64,000 bases of DNA, from assembly GCA_023362775.1 (NCBI GenBank), contig JALMGJ010000015.1:7455501-7519500 (forward strand), written 5' to 3'. Source of the DNA: Charina bottae. Its lineage: Eukaryota; Chordata; Lepidosauria; Squamata; Charinaidae. Position numbers and translations under genes: made by a program. Of this stretch, positions 1-9,710 are shown one piece after another (position 1 is the first letter of the stretch; each line of letters starts with the position of its first letter). The notes under the pieces are model-generated. The model ran no database searches. It saw only the letters and a program-made list of their open reading frames with translations, and had not been told where the DNA came from.

Positions 1-1194
1 CAAATATAAAGCAAAGCACTAAGTTTAACTTGAGATATTTATGACTTTTACTAACTCATTTACTAATCCTGTTATCCATCAACAAGGAACAAGAACACAC
101 AACAATTTGTTTTCCAAATAAATCATTTAATTGAGATCTTGGCCAGTTGCTCCTCAAAGCCGTGCCAATCTTGCAAACATACCAGAGCCATTTAAGAAAT
201 GGAATTTCTCCTTATCACTTTTCCCATAGTAATTGCTTTACATCTTCATGGCGTTTGCTCAATCCTTTTAATGGCTTATTTCTTATTGCTCTGTTTTTCC
301 AGTGGTTATACTATCTTTGTGTTTCTGCATTTTTGGTATCCCTCCCCCCAACATCACATGTGTTTTCTCTGAACAGTTTTTATTCAAAAATTTTGTTTCC
401 AAACATTTAGAAGCAGCGTGCAACTCTTTGTGTGCCTTTTATGTGTACACACACCCCTCAAATGGAGGTTGCAATCCATGGAGTCATCTTTCTAGCAGTT
501 AATAATAGGGCTGGGCATACTTTGGGAATGATTAGGAAAGAATGCTTTAGACCGCACTCAAGCCCAGCATCTCTTTGCTCTTCATTGAAACAGCCCAAAT
601 CTTTTCCGCTGAAGAAAGTGCCAATGCTTTAAGAAATTCACTCATTAGAGACCCTTAAAGTAGTAGCACTTTTTTCAGTTTCACGTGGAAGCCTCGGAAA
701 GGTTGGGCTTTTGGAATAATTAAAAGAGAGGGGTTCTGCTTGCCCAAGTCCAAAGCATTTCGGAATAATTTTTTGAAATGTGCAGAATTATTTCTCTTTA
801 ATACAAAATTGCAAACCTTGTGGCCCCATCACTTGGTCCCATGTTTTTTTTTCCTTTCCATTTCTTGCCAACACGGGATTAGAGGGTACAAAAGAGAATG
901 AAGTACCTTCCAGATATCCCTTGCCATTTTCCATCCTAGCTGAGGCTGATGAGAGTTGAAGTGTGTGTGTCTCTCTCCTTCCTCCCCCCTCCCCGCCCTT
1001 TCTCAGGCACCAATTACCAGTCTAATGTGATCTAATCCTGGGGACCATAAACATTTGTTCATGGCTTTGTGACATTTCCTAATAGAGCATGAGAACTATA
1101 TTGTGGGTACTCTGGATCTCACAGGTAAAGACTAATTTTTGTGCGTTAGTTGTGCGTTGTGCATCAGTTGCGCCCATTCCTGGACCGGGAGGTA
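1..1194. other. Repeat-poor non-coding DNA upstream of CMC2 coding exons
   Basis: No exon, CpG island or recognisable transposon was seen. Short ORFs here overlap one another in several frames and have no family-like motifs. Given CMC2 downstream, this is either intron after a non-coding first exon or 5' flank. The CMC2 promoter was not located in the window. Confidence 0.4.
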
Positions 1195-1876
1195 CTATTC
1201 ACAGTCACTACTCACTGTCACTACTCACTGTCACTCATGACCTCCCGTTTGGACTACTGCAACACGCTCTACATGGGGCTGCCCTTGAAGAGCATTCGGA
1301 AGCTTCAGCTGGTGCAGAATGCAGCTGCCCGGGTTGTAAATAATGTCGGTTACTCTGCACATGTAACACCACTGCTTCGGGAGCTGCATTGGTTGCCGGT
1401 GTGTTTCCGGGTGCAATTCCAGGTGCTGGTTGTCACCATTAAAACCCTTCATGGCTTGGGACCGGGTTACCGTAGGGACCGTCTTTTCCCAGTTGTTTCT
1501 ACCAGTCCAGCAGGATGGGCATGCTCCGGGTCCTGCCAGCCAAGGAATGTCGGCTGGTGGGGACCGGGAGGCATGCCTTTTCTGCTGCGGCGCCTGCCCT
1601 CTGGAACATCCTTCCTCCTGAGATTAGGATGGCCCTGACTCTTTTGGCTTTTCGGAAGGCCTTGAAGACCTGGCTTTGTGCCCGGGCCTGGGGCCCTGAG
1701 TGTGTGAAGGGCCCCGTTTCATGGATGTGCTAACACCAATGGCTCTTAAGATCTCTTGGCTGTATTTGTATTTGTATTTGTATTTATATTTAATTTTTGG
1801 TATTGTTTTTCTTGTTTTCTTGTTTTTATTATTGTTTGCCGCCCAGAGTGACTGGTTTGAGATGGGCGGCTATATG
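1195..1876 (+). mobile_element. L2-type LINE, 3' part (RT C-terminal region plus 3' end)
   Basis: Translation in two frames shows the typical L2/CR1-group C-terminal text: [37 protein letters not shown] and HGLGPGY, then after a frameshift [17 protein letters not shown] and FRKALKTWL. The element ends in a GC-rich stem (CCGCCCAGAGT ... GATGGGCGGCTATA), the usual squamate L2 3' end, followed directly by a tetranucleotide microsatellite. It is 5' truncated and frameshifted, so inactive. The same 3' end recurs in several other places in the window. Confidence 0.85.
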
Positions 1877-1940
1877 GATGGATGGATGGATGGATGGATG
1901 GAAGGAAGGAAGGAAGGAAGGAAGGAAGGAAGGAAGGAAG
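1876..1940 (+). repeat. (GGAT)n/(GGAA)n microsatellite at an L2 3' end
   Basis: About six GGAT repeats pass into about ten GGAA repeats directly after the L2 terminal stem. L2-type 3' ends seed microsatellites in squamates, and the position fits that origin. Confidence 0.9.
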
Positions 1941-3224
1941 TCATTATTTTGGAGTAAGGCCCCTTGTTTGTTGATTTGTTCTCATCTGGAGTCCCTGAAA
2001 AGCAAGTACTCCTGTAAACAGTTGGCTGTAAAGTTAGTTCTTTATCTGGCGGTGTCAGCTGAGTTGATCTTTAGGTCCTGTAACTCTTGTTTATCCCTGA
2101 GAAGAAACTTAGATCTGCCTGTTTTCAGACTTCTAGCAACTAATGGGAATAGCAGGGAAGGTTAGCAAATAATCAGAGTGCAAGGGGGGAGAGAGAGAAC
2201 AAAGCATTGCAACTTGGAATAATAGCAGTATTAGAAGTTTTACTTTTTATGAGCCTGGAACTAGCTGTAATACAAAATAATAAAATAGCGCATGAAGAAC
2301 TTAATACAATCACACACTACAATTCAGTTTAAGATCACATATAGAACTTCAGTCATCTGAATGGCCTATGTCATTTAAAACAATAATTGGAACCTATATC
2401 TAAGTAACTATACATTCCTGCATAGAGAACTAATACTTAAACCAGTTTCACATAGGCCATTTGAAAAGAAATATTTTTAGCTATAAAAGATTGTTCTTGA
2501 TCATTCTTTTTATTTGCATTTTGTAGTCACAGAGCCTGCTCAGTCCGAATCAAGCTATTTTTTTTCCTCAAAAGTTCATACATTTCTGCCAATTTTGGGG
2601 TTTTCTTAAGCCTTTTATCTGGTATGTGGGTGATGCTGCTGAAGCTACAAGAGGCTCCACAATCATACAGTGTATTTGCTGTGTGTTTGCTGTCTGTTTC
2701 TCGGATCCGTGTACAAAGTATGTTCCAACCATTCCATGGGATAGGTTATCCTGGAGTATAGAGATTTTCTCAAGACTGTCCTGTATTTCATGCCTGAGCA
2801 GAAAAATGCTCCTAAGAGGTCTGTACAAACCCACTACTTTGCCTTCATAAGGAAAAATGTCTGCTTCTTGCAACACACGATCTGTATTTCATCAGTGCTA
2901 GTCTGCAGAAAATAGCCAGTTGAAGTCTCCCTCTTGAAACGAATTCTGTTTCGTTGAAGTCACAAACAATTGCATTGCACTTGAAATCCAACTGTTACAG
3001 TTTTATATTTTTTGACTAGTACAGAGGTTTTGGGGTCTGCAGCATATGTTGTGTGGCATGTTGAGGCTTCAGCCAGAGCAAGATTGCGAAGAGTCTCAGT
3101 TGCAAAGAAAACCACCCGGAAGTCACCAGAAGTCAAGCTAGACTTGGCATCTTTACTTGATGGTCCTTATAGGTCAGATCGGGTCAGCTCTGTCCATCTT
3201 CCTTCCCTTAACCCTGTCATCTAG
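1941..3224. other. Unassigned non-coding stretch
   Basis: No recognisable gene or repeat. The longest open frame (2568-2876, minus, 102 codons) is overlapped by a 74-codon plus-strand frame, lacks splice sites around it and matches no family I know. Confidence 0.35.
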
Positions 3225-3550
3225 TGGGACCTAGGTGCTAGGAAGCATGATTTTCCATAGTGGCCTCTCCCCTGTGGAACAGCCTCCTTCTTGAGATCTC
3301 CTAGCCTTCTGGAAGGCCTTAAAAAGCTGGATCTTCCCTCAAATGTTGGGGTAGGGTGTGACCGGAGCCCAGTGATTGTAATTGTTGATGGGTTGGCAAA
3401 CGTTTAGGGTGCCGAGATAAGTTTTTTTGGATGCTGGTTTTATTGCTTTTTTTTGGGGGGGGGGGGTTACTATTGTTTTGTGAGCCACCCAGAACTGTGG
3501 CACATAAGATGGGTGGCTGTACAAGTCTTTAAAATGAAAATAAATAAATA
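3225..3550 (+). mobile_element. L2-type LINE 3' end, degraded
   Basis: It shows the decayed L2 C-terminal text (CCCCTGTGGAACAGCCTCC, then the AAGGCCTT-AAAAGCTGG segment) followed by the 3' stem (GAGCCACCCAGAACTG ... GATGGGTGGCTGTA) and an A-rich tail with AAATAAATAAAT. A G homopolymer of about 12 bases lies inside. Non-coding remnant. Confidence 0.75.
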
Positions 3551-4261
3551 ATTATAGCTTCAGCTAGATGAGTGTTAGGTTTTTGACGAAGCATGGAAGG
3601 TTGTAACTTTACTGTTAATATCAATCCTGCCTTCCTCAGTGTGCTCATGGTGGAGACAGAACTGAAGGGATTGGATGCAGGTCCCTTATGTTCCATGGTG
3701 GTATATGGAATAGATTTGCAATTAAGCAGGGGAAAACTCTTCTTCTTTGAGGACCCATTCTCTGGGGAGTGGTCATAGTTCCATATGGTAAAACTGAAGT
3801 GCTTAAGACAGGAACAAAATAGATGGGGCATCTCTTCCTCTCTTCCTGGTCCTCCCACTCTCTGCCCAGTATATAACTTGCAGAACTTTACCAGAATTCT
3901 GGATTGATCCCTCCCAGGGGCTTCTAAGAGTAGATTACAGAGCATATCTGGCCCTATGGACACAGGTTCCTCAACCTTGTTCTATGGGCCTTTGGTAGCT
4001 GTATTCTAGATAGTTCGGATCTCAAGGGACACAGTTTACAACAGAGAAACTTACTGGAAAGACAGGGTTTTGTTTTGTGTGGGCTTGCAAAAGACAAGGC
4101 AAGGAAGAATATCAGGACCTTGGACAGGTCCTGCCATACTGTACTATAGTGGTAAATGTTGGCTGGAACTTACCCAGGAAGAGCTGTTGTTTCAGCAACT
4201 TTCTGAGATCTTCCAGAAGGTTGGCTGGATTATATCAGCTGTTAAATCAATCCCATTTGAG
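3551..4261. other. Unassigned stretch
   Basis: No recognisable gene or repeat. The 144-codon minus frame at 3529-3963 overlaps a plus frame and shows no protein-family signal. Confidence 0.3.
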
Positions 4262-4440
4262 AACCTATCGAAGAGAATATTTGTAGCTCAGGGTTGAACT
4301 GGGGAGTCTTTGGTGCTCTCTGAGCCTTGTTGTTTTCATGCAGATGTTTCATTGCCAGGCTAGGCAACATCTTCAGTGCGAAAAGGGAGTGGAACTTGCT
4401 GTCTGTGTTTCTTGAAAGACCATAGGCCAGTTCTTCAGTT
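4262..4440 (-). mobile_element. Penelope-like element terminal fragment with hammerhead-like motif
   Basis: It shares its sequence with the ends of the Penelope copies at 33.2 and 58.6 kb: GAGAATATTTGTAGCTCAGG, then GGTGCTCTCTGAGCC, then GCCAGGCTAGGCAACATC. Read on the minus strand, 4340-4385 gives CTGAAGA, a stem (TTGCC/GGCAA), then GAAAC, as in a hammerhead core. It has no coding part and lies about 250 bp upstream of the first CMC2 coding exon. Confidence 0.65.
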
Positions 4441-4693
4441 GTTGTGGAATGGATTGAGGAGCACCCTTCATATTGCAGGAAGCTGGTAGAACATGCTGCT
4501 TGGCCAGTTTAAGATTGACAACTGCATATGAAAATGCTTTACAGCCATGTCTTGGTTCTAGTAATATTATACTCCATCAACAAATGTGTTCAGAACAAGA
4601 TGGCATGACATTAAGTATAATTTATATATCAATATTCACAGGGGGAAGACCTTAACTTTTTTTTTTTTTTTGATGAGCGGTTCCTAACTCGGG

Positions 4694-4774
4694 ATGCATT
4701 CAGACTTGTCACCTCACCTACATACTGAAGAGTGTAATATTATCATCCGTCAACTCCAAAAGTGCCACAAGGAG
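4694..4774 (+). CDS. CMC2: CMC2 coding exon 1 (twin CX9C protein, N-terminal part)
   Basis: CMC2 is a small twin-CX9C mitochondrial protein of the Mia40-imported class, linked to cytochrome c oxidase biogenesis. This exon encodes 27 residues starting [14 protein letters not shown], which I recognise as the conserved CMC2 N-terminus, and carries the first CX9C pair (Cys14 and Cys24). The donor is GAG|GTAAGA at 4775, phase 0. The start is the first ATG of the exon. A likely acceptor is the AG at 4676-4677 after a T tract (4655-4671), leaving 16 bases of 5' UTR, so an upstream non-coding exon is expected but was not found. The next exon is 15.6 kb downstream, beyond a nested retrotransposon cluster. 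Confidence 0.9.
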
Positions 4775-5039
4775 GTAAGACTCTGACAGAATCCAGAATG
4801 CTGCTGTATCTCACGGATAAGAGGCTGATCTTGTGATCCTGTTCTTTTGTTGGTAGTACCATATTATAGCTAAATTTTCGTCAGAGAATTCTGCCTCCCT
4901 TGCTGCCTCAAGAGCCACACAGAATGTTGCTAGGAATGTCTTTAGAACAAGGGTTGGGTTTTATTCTTTCCTTCATTAGAAACCAAAATGCTTGGGGGCT
5001 AAACCAGCTGTTTGTCTGTCTGTCTGTCTGTGTGTGAGA

Positions 5040-5163
5040 GAGAAAATAGCCAATGAAGTCTCTTTCCAAAGAGACTAAAAAGAAAGTTATTTAAAAAGAA
5101 ATAAAAGGTTTTAAAGATTTAAAAACTTTTGGCAAAAAGCTTAACAAGGAGATGATGTAAGAT
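5040..5163 (+). mobile_element. L1 element, 5' segment (left of first BovB insertion)
   Basis: This A-rich segment ends in GATGTAAGAT (5154-5163), repeated at 8357-8366 on the other side of BovB copy 1 as its target-site duplication. The text resumes with AAGAGGATGTAAAACGG and leads into an L1 ORF1, so this is probably the 5' part of the same L1. The left boundary is not certain. Confidence 0.5.
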
Positions 5164-8100
5164 TGTTGTTGTTCAGTCGTTTAGTCGTGTCCGACTCTTC
5201 GTGACCTCATGGACCATAGCACGCCAGGCCTTCCTGTCCTCCACTGTCACCCGAAGTTTACTCAAATTCATGTTCATTACATCGGTGATGCTATCTAACC
5301 ATCTCATCCTCTGCCGTCCCCTTCTCCTTTTGCCTTCAGTCTTTCCCAGCATCAGGGTCTTTTCCAGTGAGTCCTCTCTTCGCATTTGGTGGCCAAAGTA
5401 TTTGAACTTCAGCTTCAGCATCTGTCCTTCCAATGAGCAGTCAGGGTGGATTTCCTTTAGGATTGACTGATTTGACCTCCTTGCAGTCCAAGGGACTCTT
5501 AAGAGTCTTCTCCAGCACCACAGTTCGAAAGCATCAATTCTTTGGCGCTCAGCCTTCCTTATGGTCCAACTCTCACAGCCATACATTACTACTGGAAAAA
5601 CCATAGCTTTAACTATACGGACCTTTGTCGGTAAGGTGATGTCTCTGCTTTTTAATATGCTGTCTAGGTTTGCCATAGCTTTCCTCCCAAGGAGCAAGCG
5701 TCTTTTAATTTCATGGCTGCAGTCACCGTCTGCGGTGATCTTGGAGCCCAAGAAAATAAAATCTGTCACTGCTTCCATTTCTTCCCCTTCTATTTGCCAG
5801 GAAGTGATGGGACCAGATGCCATGATCTGAGTTTTTTTAATGTTGAGTTTCAAGCCAGCTTTTGCACTCTCCTCTTTCACCCTCATCAAGAGGCTCTTTA
5901 GTTCCTCTTCACTTTCTGCCATTAGGGTGGTATCGTCTGTATACCTGAGGTTGTTGATATTTCTCCCGGCAATCTTAACCCCGGCTTGTGATTCATCCAG
6001 CCCAGCATTTCTCATGATGTACTCTGCATATAAGTTAAATAAGTAGGGTGATAATATACAGCCTTGTTGTACTCCTTTCCCAATTTTGAACCAGTCGGTT
6101 GTTCCATGTCCGGTTCTAACTGTTGCTTCTTGACCCGCATACAGGTTTCTCAGGACACAGGTAAGGTGGTCTGGTACTCCCATCTCTTTAAGAATTTGCC
6201 ACAGTTTGTTGTGATCCACACAATCAAAGGCTTTAGCGTAGTCAATGAAGCAGAAGTAGATGTTTTTCTGGAACTCTCTTGCTTTTTCCATGATCCAGCG
6301 AATGTTGGCAATCTGATCTCTAGTTCCTCTGCCTCTTTGAAACCCAGCTTGCACTTCTGGTAGTTCTCGGTTCACATACTGCTGAAGCCTAGCTTGTAGG
6401 ATTTTGAGCATAACCTTGCTAGCATGTGAAATGAGCGCAATTGTACGGTAGTTTGAACATTCTTTGGCATTGCCCTTCTTTGGAATTGGAACGTAAACTG
6501 ACCTTTTCCAATCCTGTGGCCACTGTTGAGTTTTCCAAATTTGTTGGCATATTGAGTGCAGCACTTTAACAGCATCATCTTTTAGGATTTTAAATAGCTC
6601 AGCTGGGATACTGTCTTCTCCACTAGCTTTGTTGTTAGTAATGCTTCCTAAGGCCCACTTGACTTCACTCTCTAGGATGTCCGGCTCAAGGTCAGTGACC
6701 ACACCATCGTATTTATCAGGGATATTAAGATCTTTCTTGTATAGTTCTTCTGTGTATTCTTGCCACCTCTTCTTAATCTCTTCTGCTTCTGTTAGGTCCC
6801 TGCCTTTTTTGTCCTTTATCATGCCCATCTTTGCACAAAACGTTCCCTTGATATCTCCGATTTTCTTGAAGAGATCTCTAGTCTTCCCCATTCTATTGTT
6901 TTCCTCGATTTCTTTGCATTGTTCATTTAAGAAGGCCTTCTTATCTCTCCTTGCTATTCTCTGGAAATCTGCATTCAGTTGGTTATATCTTTCCCTTTCT
7001 CCTTTGCCTTTTGCTTCCCTTCTTTCCTCAGCAATTTGTAAAGCCTCATCAGTCAGCCACTTTGCTTTCTTGCATTTCTTTTTCTTTGGGATGGTTTTAG
7101 TTGCTGCTTCCTGTACAATGTTACGAACCTCCATCCATAGTTCTTCAGGCACTCTGTCTACCAGATCTAATCCTTTAAATCTATTCCTCACCTCCACTGT
7201 ATATTCATAAGGGATATGATTTAGATCATACCTGAGTGGTCTAGTGGTTTTCTCTACGTTCTTCAATTTTAGCCTAAATTTTGCGATAAGAAGCTCATGA
7301 TCTGAGCCACAGTCAGCTCCAGGTCTTGTTTTTGCTGATTGTATAGAGCTTCTCCATCTTTGGCTGCAAAGTATATAATCAATCTGATTTCGGTATTGAC
7401 CATCTGGTGATGTCCATGTGTAGAGTCGTCTCTTGTGTTGTTGGAAAAGAGTGTTTGCTATGACCAGCGTGTTCTCTTGACAAAACTCTATTAGCCTTTG
7501 CCCTGCTTCATTTTGTACTCCGAGGCCGAACTTGCCTGTTATTCCGGTTATTTTTTGACTTTCTACTTTAGCATTCCAGTCCCCTATGATGAAAAGGACA
7601 TCTTTTTTGGGTGTTAGTTCTAAAAGGTGTTGTAGGTCTTCATAGAACTGGTCAACTTCAGCTTCTTCGGCATCAGTGGTTGGGGCATAGACTTGGATTA
7701 CTGTGATGTTGAATGGTTTGCCTTGGATTCGAACTGAAAGCATTCTGTCGTTTTTGAGGTTGTACCCCAGTACTGCCTTTCCCACTCTTTTATTGACTAT
7801 GAGAGCTACTCCATTTCTTCTAAGGGATTCTTGCCCACAGTAGTATATATAATGGTCTCCTGAATTAAATTCACCCATTCCTGTCCATTTTAGTTCGCTG
7901 ATTCCCAAGATGTCGATGTTCAATCTTGTCATCTCTTGTTTGACCACATCCAGCTTACCTTGATTCATAGATCTTACATTCCAGGTTCCTATGCAATATT
8001 GTTCTTTACAGCATCGGACTTTCCTTCCACTTCCAGACACATCCACAACTGAGCGTCTTTTCGACTTTGGCCCAGCCGCTTCACTCTTTCTGGAGCTACT

Positions 8101-8356
8101 CGGAATTGCCCTCCGCTCTTCCCCAGTAGCATTTTGGACACCTTCCGACCTGAGGGGCTCATCTTCCAGCATCATCTTTTAGCCTTTTGATACTGTCCAT
8201 GGGTTTTCTTGGCAAGGATACTGGAGTGGTTTGCCATTCCCTCCTCCAGTGGACCACGTTTTGTCAGAACTCTCCATCATGACCTGTCCGTCTTGACCTG
8301 ACTTCATTGAGTTACGCAAGCCCCTTCGCCACGACAAGGCAGTGTTCCATGAAGGG
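5164..8356 (-). mobile_element. BovB (RTE-clade) LINE copy 1, full length
   Basis: A 3.2-kb non-LTR retrotransposon with about 180 bp of 5' UTR, one long ORF and a very short 3' tail of TTG/CAA repeats (5164-5175 region). It is flanked by the 10-bp target-site duplication GATGTAAGAT (5154-5163 and 8357-8366). It sits inside an L1, which sits in the CMC2 intron, antisense to CMC2. The perfect duplication and uninterrupted ORF indicate a young insertion. BovB is the LINE known for horizontal spread between squamates and ruminants. Confidence 0.95.
5173..8175 (-). CDS. BovB ORF: AP-endonuclease plus reverse transcriptase, 1000 codons, intact
   Basis: A single ORF encodes the target-primed reverse transcription machinery. 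The N-terminal 60 residues are basic and low-complexity. An APE-type endonuclease follows (about 60-300), with GTWNVRS, SELKWTG, GDWNAKV and the catalytic SDHELL. The reverse transcriptase (about 500-800) shows FCFIDYAKAFDCVDH (motif A aspartate), GVQQGCILSP (motif B) and RYTDDTTLM (motif C). The C-terminal region has the RTE-type GKRRRGRQRMRWLDSI and ends KSRTRLND. The length is that of a complete BovB protein. The oddity is YTDD at motif C; copy 2 and the usual BovB form read YADD. Both metal-binding aspartates are kept, so activity is possible but unproven. The start is the first Met of the open frame; MMLEDEP agrees with the layout of copy 2. Confidence 0.95.
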   Translation of the reverse strand: MMLEDEPLRSEGVQNATGEERRAIPSSSRKSEAAGPKSKRRSVVDVSGSGRKVRCCKEQYCIGTWNVRSMNQGKLDVVKQEMTRLNIDILGISELKWTGMGEFNSGDHYIYYCGQESLRRNGVALIVNKRVGKAVLGYNLKNDRMLSVRIQGKPFNITVIQVYAPTTDAEEAEVDQFYEDLQHLLELTPKKDVLFIIGDWNAKVESQKITGITGKFGLGVQNEAGQRLIEFCQENTLVIANTLFQQHKRRLYTWTSPDGQYRNQIDYILCSQRWRSSIQSAKTRPGADCGSDHELLIAKFRLKLKNVEKTTRPLRYDLNHIPYEYTVEVRNRFKGLDLVDRVPEELWMEVRNIVQEAATKTIPKKKKCKKAKWLTDEALQIAEERREAKGKGERERYNQLNADFQRIARRDKKAFLNEQCKEIEENNRMGKTRDLFKKIGDIKGTFCAKMGMIKDKKGRDLTEAEEIKKRWQEYTEELYKKDLNIPDKYDGVVTDLEPDILESEVKWALGSITNNKASGEDSIPAELFKILKDDAVKVLHSICQQIWKTQQWPQDWKRSVYVPIPKKGNAKECSNYRTIALISHASKVMLKILQARLQQYVNRELPEVQAGFQRGRGTRDQIANIRWIMEKAREFQKNIYFCFIDYAKAFDCVDHNKLWQILKEMGVPDHLTCVLRNLYAGQEATVRTGHGTTDWFKIGKGVQQGCILSPYLFNLYAEYIMRNAGLDESQAGVKIAGRNINNLRYTDDTTLMAESEEELKSLLMRVKEESAKAGLKLNIKKTQIMASGPITSWQIEGEEMEAVTDFIFLGSKITADGDCSHEIKRRLLLGRKAMANLDSILKSRDITLPTKVRIVKAMVFPVVMYGCESWTIRKAERQRIDAFELWCWRRLLRVPWTARRSNQSILKEIHPDCSLEGQMLKLKFKYFGHQMRREDSLEKTLMLGKTEGKRRRGRQRMRWLDSITDVMNMNLSKLRVTVEDRKAWRAMVHEVTKSRTRLND

Positions 8357-8366
8357 GATGTAAGAT

Positions 8367-9710
8367 AAGAGGATGTAAAACGGATAAAGGGGATAGTTAT
8401 TTTGAAAGATTACTTTTTTTTGGTGAAAGTGCTTTTGAATAAATTGTAATTAAAATAGACAAAGGAAGTGGACCTTTGTGGGAATGTTTTTTGTTTACTA
8501 TTAAGGAGTGCAGACAATTGGTGGATTTTACAAAAAAAAAAAGATAAGAGATAATATGAGCCAGACTGTGATGCTGACTGTAACTACAGAGTGCCATTTG
8601 AGACGAAAGTATTAAGAGCACAGGAAGTCAAAAAAAAAAAAAAAAGGAAATACTTGCCATTTATTCTTTCCCTTGCAAGTGAGACACTTTCACTTTTGGA
8701 TTACTATATTACGATGGCAACCACCATAAAAGCGGCCAAAATAGCATAGGGGAGGAGAGGCTTGCTAGGGCAACCTGCAGAGACAGGAATTACAACATAT
8801 TTGCTTCAGAAAATGTTTGATGAATTGGGCAATAGGTTAGCTGAATCACTTGATACTAAGTTGACTAAATCACTGGATACTAAATTGACAGTTTTTTGGA
8901 TGAAAGACTTGAAAAGATGAAAGAGGAGATGAAAGAAGAAGTCAAGAAGATGGAAATCTCTGTAAAACAAGTGTCTGGAGATGTAAAACAAATTATTGAC
9001 AAAGTGGAAATTCTGGAGAGTAAGACAGAAGTTATGGACAGAGCTGGAAAGAGAATTAGATAATTTGGTGCTACTGGAACTGAGAGAGAAGGAATTTTGT
9101 TTGAGATTTAGAGCAATTGCAGAGGATTCTGGTGAAGATATTAGAGAAAAGGTTATTAAAGCTTTAGCAATTTTTTTGGATTGGGATGAGGAGGATACAG
9201 AGGCAGAAATTGATAAGGTATATAGAATAAATACAAAATTTGCAAGAATAAGAAATGTTCCAAGGGATCTCTTGGTGTACTTTGTCAGGAAGAAGACAAG
9301 AGATCAAGTTTTGCAACAGCATTTTAATACAAGACTGAAGATTGATAATATAGATGTAACTGTTCCTAAAAAAAATCCTATTAGAATCTTGCAGAAAAGA
9401 GTATTCTTTTTTTGATTGATAGAAAAAAATATGGTACAGAAAAAACAGAAAAAGATTCCATTTCGATGGGATAAATGGAAGTTGTGATTTTTACTTTTAA
9501 ACAGCTGAGGTTTTGATTGAATTCTGTCCAGAAGGTGAGGGAATTTCTAGAAAAAAGTAAAGAGGAATTGGAGGAATTTCAAATGGTGGTGTCAGATGAG
9601 GCTACAGAAAAATTTCAACAGGTGCAACCTTTCAGGAAACTGAAAGGGAGGATACTGAACTAGGTGCTACAGGTATCGACTTTTCTAAAATTTTGGCTTG
9701 ATTATGGATT
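8367..9710 (+). mobile_element. L1 element, middle segment (5' UTR and ORF1 region)
   Basis: Continuation of the L1 between the two BovB insertions. It contains a purine-rich coiled-coil-coding stretch (about 8800-9000), an ORF1 core and a linker up to the start of ORF2. The right end TGATTATGGATT (9699-9710) is the target-site duplication of BovB copy 2. Confidence 0.8.
8996..9415 (+). pseudogene. L1 ORF1p-like RNA-binding protein, degraded
   Basis: The 139-codon frame contains the L1 ORF1p central region: LELREKEFCLRFRAI, EDIREKVIKALA, DKVYRINTKFAR and FVRKKTRDQVLQQ. L1 ORF1p is a trimeric nucleic-acid chaperone with a coiled coil, an RRM-like core and a C-terminal domain. The coiled coil lies upstream in another frame (8800-8995) and the C-terminal domain is broken by frameshifts after about 9410. 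Non-functional. Confidence 0.8.

Noticed and set aside
2568..2876. 102-codon minus-strand ORF
   Set aside because: An overlapping ORF on the other strand, no splice or family signal; most likely chance.
5201..7210. Plus-strand ORFs of 60-193 codons across BovB copy 1
   Set aside because: Shadows of the intact minus-strand BovB ORF; the same holds for 9698-11716 over copy 2.
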